The translations under genes and the position numbers were made by a program. A stretch of 59,816 nt of DNA, from assembly GCA_027451445.1 (NCBI GenBank), contig DAIDJG010000306.1, positions 1 to 59,816 on the forward strand, written 5' to 3'. Positions 17,566 through 25,071 of the stretch are shown here, in pieces. The notes under the pieces are model-generated. The model saw only the letters and a program-made list of their open reading frames with translations. It was not told the DNA's origin and searched no databases. The stretch comes from Singulisphaera sp. (lineage in GTDB: Bacteria; Planctomycetota; Planctomycetia; Isosphaerales; Isosphaeraceae). Each line of letters begins with the position of its first letter. Within the stretch, counting starts at the first letter, position 1.

Positions 17566-18233
17566 GTACAGGGCTCGCGCTGGCCAACGACTGCTGGAAT
17601 CGCATCGGGGTGTCAGGCGATCGCACCTGCCCGGAGCTGGACAAGTTCATTCACTGCCGCAACTGTCCGGTGTTCGCCTCCGCCGCGCGAGCCTTCTTCG
17701 ACCGCGCCGCACCGGCGGATTATCTTGCGGAATGGACCGCGGTTCTGAGCGGTCCTCAGGAGTCGGCGCTTTGCGATGCGGACAGCGTGAGTCTTCTGAT
17801 CTTCCGACTGCACGGCGACTGGCTCGCGCTGAGCACACGCTCGGTGGTCGAGGTGACGTCCGTTCGCACCGTGCATCGGATCCCGCACCGAACCAACGCG
17901 ATCCTTGCGGGGCTGGTGAACCTGCGAGGACAGTTGCACCTGTGCGTCTCGTTGCACGGCTTGCTCGACGTCGCGACGCCGGCGGGTCCACCGACGCATG
18001 GCGCCGCTTCACGGATGGTCGTCATCGCGCAGAATGCGGAACTGTGGGTCTTCGCTGCGGATGAGGTGCTGGGCGTCCACCGCGTCCCTCGGAACGTCCT
18101 GCGCGGGGCGCCTTCGACGCTCGCGAACCCGTCGGTGAGTTTCAGTCAGGCCGTGTTTGGCTGGGAGGGGCGGAGCGTGGGGTTTCTCGATGAGCAACGA
18201 GTGTTCTCCGGATTGAGGAGCCTGAACGCGTGA
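17562..18233 (+). CDS. CheW-like adaptor with Cys-rich N-terminus, WspD-like
   Basis: A 223-residue second CheW. The first 60 residues contain CWNRIGVSGDRTCPEL and HCRNCPVFA, four cysteines in a pattern I recall from WspD; they may bind metal, but this is not established. The CheW fold follows (about 75-215: LLIFRLHGDWLALSTRSVVE, LAGLVNLRGQLHLCVSLHGL, FLDEQRVF). It overlaps the CheR and CheA genes by four bases on each side, so the genes are translationally coupled. Together with the first CheW it would assemble receptor and kinase. Confidence 0.9.
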   Translation: MSTGLALANDCWNRIGVSGDRTCPELDKFIHCRNCPVFASAARAFFDRAAPADYLAEWTAVLSGPQESALCDADSVSLLIFRLHGDWLALSTRSVVEVTSVRTVHRIPHRTNAILAGLVNLRGQLHLCVSLHGLLDVATPAGPPTHGAASRMVVIAQNAELWVFAADEVLGVHRVPRNVLRGAPSTLANPSVSFSQAVFGWEGRSVGFLDEQRVFSGLRSLNA

Positions 18234-20695
18234 GCGATGACCTCAGCGGCTTCTCCATGATGGAGCTGTTCCGGGCCGAGACGGAAAGTCAGACGGCGAT
18301 CCTTTCGTCGGGCCTGCTCGCGCTCGAGGGGGCCGACGCCTCGCCCGAGACGATCGAGCCGATGATGCGGGCGGCACACTCGCTCAAGGGGGCCGCGCGG
18401 ATTGTCGGCGTCGAGGCCGCGGTACGGATCGCGCACGCAATGGAGGATTGCTTCGTCGCCGCGCAGCGGGGACAGATCAGGATCCGGCCGATCGACGTGG
18501 ATGTGCTGCTCGGTGCGGTGGATGTCCTGACGCAAATCTCGCAGGTGGCGGATGACGAGGTGGCGTCATGGCATGCGGAGCACGAGCCGGAGGTTGCGGC
18601 GCTGGTCGATGTGCTTACGAGGATCCGGGAGAGGCGTGGTGAGTCGGAGGTTCAGGGGGAGTCGGCGCTACCAGACCAGGGCGTCGGCGAGGCGGGAGGC
18701 CCACCCCCCCTAACCCCCCCTTCCCAAGGGGGGGAAGAATTGAGTGCTCCGCCGGAAAATCAAAACTCCCCCCCTTGGGAAGGGGGGGTAAGGGGGGGTG
18801 GGGAGGAAGCGGCCGAAATCGCAGGCGAAGCCCCGTCGGACTTGGCGCCCACCGAGGAACTGGCCCCCCCGCCCGTTACGCACCCGGAAGCACCCATTGC
18901 GAAGAACGAGAGTCCCGAAGCACCCCCTAAACCCCCTCAGCCCGAGCGCGTCGTGCGCGTAACCGCCGACAGCCTATCGCGCCTCGTCGGGCTCGCGGGT
19001 GAATCGCTCGTTCAGTCGCGGCAACTTCGTCCACTCGTTGACTCGCTTCAAACTCTGCGCAATCGCCAATCTCAACTCACGGAAACGCTGCACGCGTTAG
19101 AAGAACGTCTGGCGACGAACACGCCCGCCGCGCTTGCCGCCGCGCGCGAGCTTCTGGGCCGCGCGAAGACGCAGGCGGGTGAATGCTCGCAACGCCTGCT
19201 GGACCGGCTCGAGGCGGTTGAGAACTTCGCACGAGGGAGCGAGGACCTCTCGGGCCGGCTGCATCACGAGGTGCTCTCCAGTCGGATGCGCCCGCTGGCC
19301 GACGGCATCAAAGGGTTCCCTCGTCTCGTGCGTGACGTGTCGCGGCAGTTGGGGAAGAAGGTGGAGTTCGAGGTGCGCGGCGAGAATACCGGCGTCGATC
19401 GCGACATCCTCGACAAACTCGAAGCGCCGCTCAACCACCTGATCCGCAACGCACTCGATCACGCCATCGAGCTGCCCGAAGAGCGCGCAGCCTCGCGTAA
19501 GAACGCGGTGGGCACGATCCGACTCGAGGCGCGTCATCGCGCGGGGATGTTGCAGATCACGCTGACCGACGACGGCCGGGGGATCGACTCGACGCGGTTG
19601 CGGGCCAAGGTGGTGGAGCGCGGACTGGCCACGCGTGCGATGGCCGAGCGACTGAGCGAGGCGGAACTACTCGAGTTCCTGTTTCTGCCGGGATTCTCGA
19701 CCAAGGAGGCGGTCACGGAACTGTCGGGTCGCGGGGTGGGACTCGACGTCGTTCAGAGCATGGTGCGGGCCGTCGGCGGCTTCGTCCGGGTGAGCACCCA
19801 ACTGGGCAAGGGGACTCGTTTCTCGCTACAGCTTCCCATTACGCGGTCGGTGGTCCGTGCATTGCTCGTGCGCATTGGTGGCGAGCCTTATGCCTTTCCG
19901 CTGAACCGAATCGATCGTATTCTGGTATTAGGGCACGCGGATATCAAAGTCCTCGAAGGGCGGAGGCATTTCCTCATGGATGACCAGCCCGTAGGACTTG
20001 TCGACGCAGCACAGGTTTTGGAGCTCTCGTCGGGGGCATCTCACGACGCTGCGCTTTCGGTCGTTGTCGCGAGCGATCGGAGCCACCGGTTTGGCATGAT
20101 CGTCGACGAGTTTCTGGGCGAGCGCGACCTTGAGGTGCGGCCGCTTGACCCTCGGCTGGGCAAGGTGCCGGACATCAACAGTGCGTCCGTGCTGGAGGAT
20201 GGGTTCCCTGTGCTGATCATCGACGTTGAGGACATGGTCCGTTCGATCGACAACCTCCTGAGCGGGCGGCGGCTGAAGGCGGTGCCGGGGGACTCCGAGA
20301 CGGGCCGAGCGCATGCCTTGAAGCGGGTCCTGGTGGTCGACGATTCGCTGACGGTGCGCGAGCTGGAGCGGCAGATGCTCGAAGGGCGGGGCTATTCCGT
20401 GAGCATCGCCGTGGACGGACTCGACGGCTGGAACGCGGTACGCGCGGGCCATTACGACCTCGTGATCAGCGACGTGGACATGCCCCGCATGGACGGCATT
20501 CAGCTTGTTCAGTCGATCAAGAACGACGCCCGGCTGAAGGCGCTTCCCGTCGTGATCGTGTCGTACAAGGATCGTCCCGAAGATCGCATGCGGGGGCTCG
20601 ACGCGGGAGCGGATGCGTACCTGACGAAGAGCAGCTTCCACGACCAGACCTTGCTCGAAACGGTGGTGGACCTGATCGGAGAGTCGCAGGGATGA
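18230..20695 (+). CDS. CheA-type histidine kinase with receiver domain, WspE-like
   Basis: An 821-residue hybrid kinase. The Hpt domain (about 8-110) has phosphoacceptor H50 in AAHSLKGAAR. A proline-rich linker (about 125-240) contains an in-frame palindromic repeat. Dimerisation helices are at about 245-345. The ATPase domain (about 345-520) has HLIRNALDHAIE, DDGRGID and SGRGVGLDVV. A CheW-like domain (about 525-665) and a receiver (about 690-815; phospho-Asp D748 in VISDVDMPRMDG) complete it. This is the WspE layout. It should phosphorylate its own receiver, the CheB receiver and the terminal response regulator. GTG start overlapping the CheW stop; the last four bases overlap the CheB gene. 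Confidence 0.92.
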   Translation: MSDDLSGFSMMELFRAETESQTAILSSGLLALEGADASPETIEPMMRAAHSLKGAARIVGVEAAVRIAHAMEDCFVAAQRGQIRIRPIDVDVLLGAVDVLTQISQVADDEVASWHAEHEPEVAALVDVLTRIRERRGESEVQGESALPDQGVGEAGGPPPLTPPSQGGEELSAPPENQNSPPWEGGVRGGGEEAAEIAGEAPSDLAPTEELAPPPVTHPEAPIAKNESPEAPPKPPQPERVVRVTADSLSRLVGLAGESLVQSRQLRPLVDSLQTLRNRQSQLTETLHALEERLATNTPAALAAARELLGRAKTQAGECSQRLLDRLEAVENFARGSEDLSGRLHHEVLSSRMRPLADGIKGFPRLVRDVSRQLGKKVEFEVRGENTGVDRDILDKLEAPLNHLIRNALDHAIELPEERAASRKNAVGTIRLEARHRAGMLQITLTDDGRGIDSTRLRAKVVERGLATRAMAERLSEAELLEFLFLPGFSTKEAVTELSGRGVGLDVVQSMVRAVGGFVRVSTQLGKGTRFSLQLPITRSVVRALLVRIGGEPYAFPLNRIDRILVLGHADIKVLEGRRHFLMDDQPVGLVDAAQVLELSSGASHDAALSVVVASDRSHRFGMIVDEFLGERDLEVRPLDPRLGKVPDINSASVLEDGFPVLIIDVEDMVRSIDNLLSGRRLKAVPGDSETGRAHALKRVLVVDDSLTVRELERQMLEGRGYSVSIAVDGLDGWNAVRAGHYDLVISDVDMPRMDGIQLVQSIKNDARLKALPVVIVSYKDRPEDRMRGLDAGADAYLTKSSFHDQTLLETVVDLIGESQG
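18700..18802. repeat. In-frame palindromic repeat inside the CheA linker
   Basis: Arms 18700-18734 and 18768-18802 match at 34 of 35 positions as inverted complements, with a 33-nt spacer. The repeat is translated in frame as PPLTPPSQGGE and later SPPWEGGVRGGG. The sequence style resembles repeats found in intergenic positions of many genomes, including 496-601 here. Confidence 0.8.
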
Positions 20696-21705
20696 GGATC
20701 GGGATCGTCAACGACATGGCGCTGGCGCGCGAAGCCCTGCGACGGGTGATCGTCTCGGCCGGCGTCCACCAGGTGGCCTGGACCGCCCACGACGGCGCCG
20801 AGGCCGTGGCGTTGGCGGCGAGCGACCGTCCCGACCTGATCCTGATGGATCTCATCATGCCGAGGATGGACGGCGTGGAGGCGACCCGCAGGATCATGGC
20901 CGAAACGCCTTGCCCGATCGTGATCGTGACCTCCTCGGTCAACGGGCACATGAACAAGGTTTACGCGGCGATGTTCAACGGCGCACTCGACGTGACCGCA
21001 ACGCCCTCGCTCGGTCCTCGGGGTGAGGTGGAGGGGGCGTCAGGATTGCTCGAGAAGATTGCGACGATCGGCATGCTCGTCGGCGCGGGAGCCGCCGCAA
21101 AGCGCAGTGAGCGACGATCGCAGCCTGCGTGTCTGTTCGACCAGCCCCCGCTCGTTCTTCTTGGAGCGTCAACGGGTGGCCCCGAAGCCCTGGGGGCGGT
21201 GCTCGAGCCGCTCGCGAAGCGTTTTGATGTTTGTGTGATTATGATACAGCACCTCGATGCGATCTTCTTCTCCGACCTTGCCCAGCGGTTAGGGGCGCGT
21301 TCAGGACGCTCGATCACGCTGGCTGCCGAGGGGGACCGGCCGGCGCCCGGACGGTGGCTGCTCGCGGGGACGGAAGACCACCTGGTGATGAGCGCAGGCG
21401 GAAGGCTGAGCTACAACATCGAACCGAGGCAACTGTGTTTTCGACCTTCGGTCGACGTGTTCTTTGCAAGCGTCGCGGTTCACTGGCAGGCGCCGGGCGT
21501 GGCGGCTTTGCTGACGGGAATGGGGCGAGACGGGGCTTCGGGTTTGAAGACGCTCCGGGAACTGGGCTGGCACACAATCGCTCAGGATAAGGAAACGAGC
21601 GCCATCTGGGGGATGCCGAAAGTCGCGGCGGACATCGGGGCGGCCGTTGAGGTCTTGCCCATCTCTCGCATTGGCGAGTCGATCGCCGCAAAGATTCCAA
21701 GATGA
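20692..21705 (+). CDS. CheB-type methylesterase, WspF-like
   Basis: A 337-residue two-domain protein. The receiver (about 1-120) has phospho-Asp D53 in LILMDLIMPRMDG. The methylesterase domain (about 150-335) shows the full catalytic triad: S160 in LGASTGGPEAL, H187 in IMIQHLD and D280 in LTGMGRDGASGL. It would remove methyl groups from the receptor when phosphorylated by the CheA-like kinase, resetting the system. The ATG overlaps the CheA stop by four bases. Corresponds to WspF in the order of the cluster. Confidence 0.92.
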   Translation: MRIGIVNDMALAREALRRVIVSAGVHQVAWTAHDGAEAVALAASDRPDLILMDLIMPRMDGVEATRRIMAETPCPIVIVTSSVNGHMNKVYAAMFNGALDVTATPSLGPRGEVEGASGLLEKIATIGMLVGAGAAAKRSERRSQPACLFDQPPLVLLGASTGGPEALGAVLEPLAKRFDVCVIMIQHLDAIFFSDLAQRLGARSGRSITLAAEGDRPAPGRWLLAGTEDHLVMSAGGRLSYNIEPRQLCFRPSVDVFFASVAVHWQAPGVAALLTGMGRDGASGLKTLRELGWHTIAQDKETSAIWGMPKVAADIGAAVEVLPISRIGESIAAKIPR

Positions 21706-21744
21706 GCCTGAGTCGGACCACCAGCCTTGACGAGGGGATGCCGC

Positions 21745-22947
21745 ATGAGCAGCGAGCCGAAACTGACCGAGCACAAGGTTACGGTGTTGTTGATCGACGA
21801 TCAGCCGATGATCGGCGAATTCGTGCGCCGGATGCTCGCGGGGGAGCCGGATATCAGTTTTCATTTCTGCAAGGACGGAGCGCGTGCTGTCGAGCAGGCG
21901 GACCAGGTCCAGCCGACCTTGATTCTCCAGGATCTGGTCATGCCTGACGTCGACGGACTGTCGCTCGTGAAGGCGTTTCGCGAGCACGAGTCCACGCGCG
22001 AGATCCCGATGATCGTCCTCTCCACCAAGGAGGAGCCGGCCATCAAGGCCGAGGCATTCGGCCTGGGCGCAAACGACTACCTGGTCAAGTTCCCCGACCG
22101 CCTCGAGCTCCTGGCTCGCATCCGATATCACTCGAAGGGCTACATCAACCTCCTCCAGCGCAACGAGGCCTACAAGGCGCTTCAGGAAAGCCAGCGCCAA
22201 CTCGCACATGACGTCGCCCAGGCGGCCAAATACGTCCGTTCGCTCCTGCCCGAAAAGCGCAAGCGAGGCGCTGTGCGGACCGACTGGCGGTTCATCCCTT
22301 CCGCACAGCTCAGCGGTGACACCTTCGGCTACGATTGGCTCGACGACGAGCACTTTGCGTTTTACCTGATCGATGTCAGCGGCCACGGCGTCGGTCCGGC
22401 GTTGATGTCAGTGTCGGCCTTGAATGCAATACGATCGCAGTCGTTGCCGCAGACCGATTTCCGACAGCCGGGGCAGGTGCTCGCGGCTCTGAACCGCGCG
22501 TTTCAGATGGACCAGCAGAACGGTCTCTACTTCACGATCTGGTACGGCATCTACCACAAATCGGAGCGACGCATCGAGTACTCCGGCGGCGGTCATCCCC
22601 CGGCCCTTCTGCTGACCGGACCCTCGGAGGAACAGGCGGCGGTTAAGGTCCTGGACTCGCAAGGTCCGATGGTCGGCGCCGATCTCGACATCGAATACGG
22701 TACGGCGAGTTGCCCCGTTGAGGATTTTGGAAGGCTCTTTCTCTTCAGCGACGGCGTCTACGAGATCGAGAAGGTCGACAAGACGATGTGGCCGTTCAGC
22801 GAGTTTATCGACTACATGAAGCAGCCGACTCCTGCGGGGGAGTCGCGGATGGATCTGCTCACGGTGCACGCACGGCAGCTCCAGGGGGTGGATGAGTTCA
22901 AGGATGACTTTTCCATCGTTGAGTTTGAGTTCGCCCCGAAAGAATAG
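21745..22947 (+). CDS. Response regulator: WspR-like receiver fused to PP2C phosphatase
   Basis: A 400-residue output protein. The receiver (about 12-130) has the acidic pair at 18-19, phospho-Asp D63 in LILQDLVMPDVDG and LSTKEEP. The following stalk (RYHSKGYINLLQRNEAYKAL) resembles the helix that links receiver and GGDEF in WspR, as I recall it. Instead of GGDEF there is a PP2C/SpoIIE-type phosphatase (about 180-395) with LSGDTFGYD, LIDVSGHGVGPALMS, LFSDGVYE and DDFSIVEFEF, all expected metal-site motifs. The predicted role is phosphorylation-controlled dephosphorylation of an anti-sigma-antagonist-type protein; no such partner lies in the window. The ATG at 21745 has GAGGGG upstream. Confidence 0.9.
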   Translation: MSSEPKLTEHKVTVLLIDDQPMIGEFVRRMLAGEPDISFHFCKDGARAVEQADQVQPTLILQDLVMPDVDGLSLVKAFREHESTREIPMIVLSTKEEPAIKAEAFGLGANDYLVKFPDRLELLARIRYHSKGYINLLQRNEAYKALQESQRQLAHDVAQAAKYVRSLLPEKRKRGAVRTDWRFIPSAQLSGDTFGYDWLDDEHFAFYLIDVSGHGVGPALMSVSALNAIRSQSLPQTDFRQPGQVLAALNRAFQMDQQNGLYFTIWYGIYHKSERRIEYSGGGHPPALLLTGPSEEQAAVKVLDSQGPMVGADLDIEYGTASCPVEDFGRLFLFSDGVYEIEKVDKTMWPFSEFIDYMKQPTPAGESRMDLLTVHARQLQGVDEFKDDFSIVEFEFAPKE

Positions 22948-23076
22948 TTAGCGATCGTGTTTGTAGCAAGGATCGGGACGACGTGCGAATTTCGGGGATG
23001 GCGACGCGAATATCTATGTGCTGCTGCGTGAGATCGCTCCCCGATTGACCACGTTCGTCAGCCGAAGGTGATCGCG

Positions 23077-23328
23077 ATGCACTTCTTCGATCCAGGGTAC
23101 ATCCTGAAGCAGTTGCAACGGGCGGTGCCCAAGGGGCTCGTGCCGAAGCGTACTCGACTGACAAATCGTGCCATCATGGATGGTTGTGGCGTTTGTTCGT
23201 CTTGCCACGAGTTTGTCCACGTGACGGCATCGGCAGGAGCGAGCAACGCGGTTTGTCCGAACTGCGGCTGTGGGATAGGGCCGGACAATCCGCTGCGACC
23301 GCTCGGTTTTCACGACGATGAGCCGTAA
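23077..23328 (+). CDS. Small putative zinc-ribbon protein
   Basis: Eighty-three residues starting MHFFDPGYILKQLQRAVPKG. Two Cys pairs (CGVCSSC and CPNCGCG, about 20 residues apart) look like a treble-clef or zinc-ribbon site. The ATG at 23077 has AAGGTG upstream. It follows the phosphatase gene by 129 bp on the same strand and might be a late member of that transcript. No family recognised, and the gene could be spurious. Confidence 0.4.
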   Translation: MHFFDPGYILKQLQRAVPKGLVPKRTRLTNRAIMDGCGVCSSCHEFVHVTASAGASNAVCPNCGCGIGPDNPLRPLGFHDDEP

Positions 23329-23472
23329 TCAACGCGGCTCATCACAGTTCGATCTCTGAGAGCTTCTCCTTATCTCGCAAGGAGTTGGGGCATTTACGTC
23401 ACTTCCGTGGCGCATTTTCCACAATTCTCTTCGGTCAAGCGCGCGCTTTCAGTCCGACGTCGCGTTTATAGG

Positions 23473-23503
23473 GTTGTGAGGATGAGACGAACGCCCTCAC
23501 AAC
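23473..23503. terminator. Hairpin between convergent genes
   Basis: Nine-base arms GTTGTGAGG (23473-23481) and CCTCACAAC (23495-23503), without a T-run. It lies between the plus-strand chemosensory operon and the minus-strand DUF1501 gene, where a two-way terminator is expected. Confidence 0.4.
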
Positions 23504-23507
23504 AAAT

Positions 23508-23565
23508 GGGGCCGCCAGCCTTGAACGTATCCTTCGGGGGGAGGAGAACCAAGGCTGGCGGCCCC
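23508..23565. terminator. Strong 16-bp hairpin between convergent genes
   Basis: Perfect 16-bp GC-rich arms (23508-23523 and 23550-23565; GGGGCCGCCAGCCTTG and its complement) around a 26-nt loop, about 60 bp past the DUF1501 stop. A likely bidirectional terminator, or another palindromic repeat. The rest of 23329-23625 shows nothing. Confidence 0.5.
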
Positions 23566-23625
23566 TCCACATTTCGAACCGAGGCGGAACCGGTATACGG
23601 GCCAAGGACTTCCGACTGCTGGGGC

Positions 23626-25059
23626 CTATGCCAGGATGGAGCGCACCACGTTCCCATGCACATCCGTCAACCTGCGGTCGATACCGTTGTGGCGGAACGT
23701 CAGGCGCTCGTGGTCGATCCCCAGGAGGTGCAGGATCGTGGCGTGGAGGTCATAGGAATAGGTGCGGTCGGTTGCGGCCTGCCAGGACCAGGGATCACTC
23801 TCGCCGTACGTCGCCCCTCCCTTAACGCCTGAGCCCGCGAGCCAGGCGATGCCGGTGCCGCCGTTGTGGTCGCGACCGGTGGCACCCTGGGTGAAGGGCA
23901 TGCGGCCAAACTCGGTGCTCCATACGACGAGGGTGTCGTCGAGCAGCCCGCGCGTTTTCAGATCTTTCAGCAAGGCCGCGACAGGTCGGTCGACCGTACG
24001 CGCGATCGAAGGAAGCTCGGTGAGGATGTTCGAGTGGTTATCCCAGTTGTTGCTCGGTCCACCCGCGCCGCTCCAGACCTGCACGAAGCGTACGCCCCGC
24101 TCCAGCAAGCGCCGGCTGAGCAGACAGCGGCGGCCGAAGTCGGCCGTGACGGGATCGTCGAGTCCGTAAAGACGTTGCGTGGGCTCTGTCTCCCCGGAGA
24201 GGTCGAGCGCTTCCGGCGCGCTGAGCTGCATTCGCGCTGCGAGCTCATAGGACGCGACACGCGCCTCCAAACGCGAATCGCCGTCGTTCGCCTCGGCGTG
24301 CTGGCGATTCAGACGAGAGAGAAGCTCGAGGCCTTCTCGCTCACTATCGCGGGTCAGATAGGTTGGAGGCGACGCCGGGAAGAGGTCGGGAATCGGGCTC
24401 GGTGCGCCGGCGTTGATGATGGTCCCCTGGTGGGATTGCGGCAGGAACCCGGCGGTGAAGTTGCCCTTGGCGTTGTAGGGGAGCCCGCGCGGGTCGGGCA
24501 GGACCACGAACGTCGGCAGGTTGTCGCTCAACGCCCCCAGCCCGTACGAGAGCCAGGCGCCCATGCACGGGAAACCCGGCATCAGGAACCCGGTGTTCAT
24601 CATGTAGCTGCCTGGTCCGTGGACGTTCGTCTTCGACGCCAGGGCCATCAGGAACGCCATGTCGTCGACGCAGCCCGCCAGGTGCGGGAACACTGCGCTC
24701 ACCCAGCGGCCGCTCTCGCCGTGCTGCCGAAACGCGAAGGGGCTTTTCATCACGTTGCCCGGTGTGCTCGTCGGCGCTTCGACGTGCTCGCCGGGGTCGA
24801 ACTTCTGCCCGTCACGCTTCACGAGCTCGGGCTTGAAGTCGAACGTGTCCATCTGGCTGACGCCACCGTTCATGAACAGTTGAACGACGCGTTTCACCTT
24901 CGCCGGGTGGTGCAACCCTCCGTTCAGGTCGGCCCGAGGGTGCGGTCGCTCCGTTGCCGCGAGCAGATCATGGCGCCCGAGCAGGTGTGCAAGCGCGACG
25001 CCACCCAGACCCCCGCCTGCGCTCCAGAGGAGCTCGCGACGATTCAGAGGAGAGTTCAT
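23626..25059 (-). CDS. DUF1501 protein, Tat-exported
   Basis: A 477-residue planctomycete DUF1501 protein, distantly related to the sulfatase/alkaline phosphatase fold. The N-terminus NRRELLWSAGGGLGGVALAH is a twin-arginine signal. Internal family marks are VVQLFMNGGVSQMDTFD, ERGVRFVQVWSG, WDNHSNI and TEFGRMPFTQGATGRDHN. The natural substrate of the family is not established; involvement in sulfated polysaccharide use is often suggested. It follows the DUF1549/DUF1553 gene with only 12 bp between them, the usual pairing in this phylum, so the two are one transcript and likely cooperate in the periplasm. Confidence 0.92.
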   Translation of the reverse strand: MNSPLNRRELLWSAGGGLGGVALAHLLGRHDLLAATERPHPRADLNGGLHHPAKVKRVVQLFMNGGVSQMDTFDFKPELVKRDGQKFDPGEHVEAPTSTPGNVMKSPFAFRQHGESGRWVSAVFPHLAGCVDDMAFLMALASKTNVHGPGSYMMNTGFLMPGFPCMGAWLSYGLGALSDNLPTFVVLPDPRGLPYNAKGNFTAGFLPQSHQGTIINAGAPSPIPDLFPASPPTYLTRDSEREGLELLSRLNRQHAEANDGDSRLEARVASYELAARMQLSAPEALDLSGETEPTQRLYGLDDPVTADFGRRCLLSRRLLERGVRFVQVWSGAGGPSNNWDNHSNILTELPSIARTVDRPVAALLKDLKTRGLLDDTLVVWSTEFGRMPFTQGATGRDHNGGTGIAWLAGSGVKGGATYGESDPWSWQAATDRTYSYDLHATILHLLGIDHERLTFRHNGIDRRLTDVHGNVVRSILA

Positions 25060-25071
25060 GGTGGGGTCCTC

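Noticed and set aside
13632-22947. Flagellar chemotaxis operon
   Set aside because: No stand-alone CheY, CheZ or flagellar gene is present; the CheA-REC hybrid, CheR-TPR and two CheW proteins point to the Wsp-type class instead.
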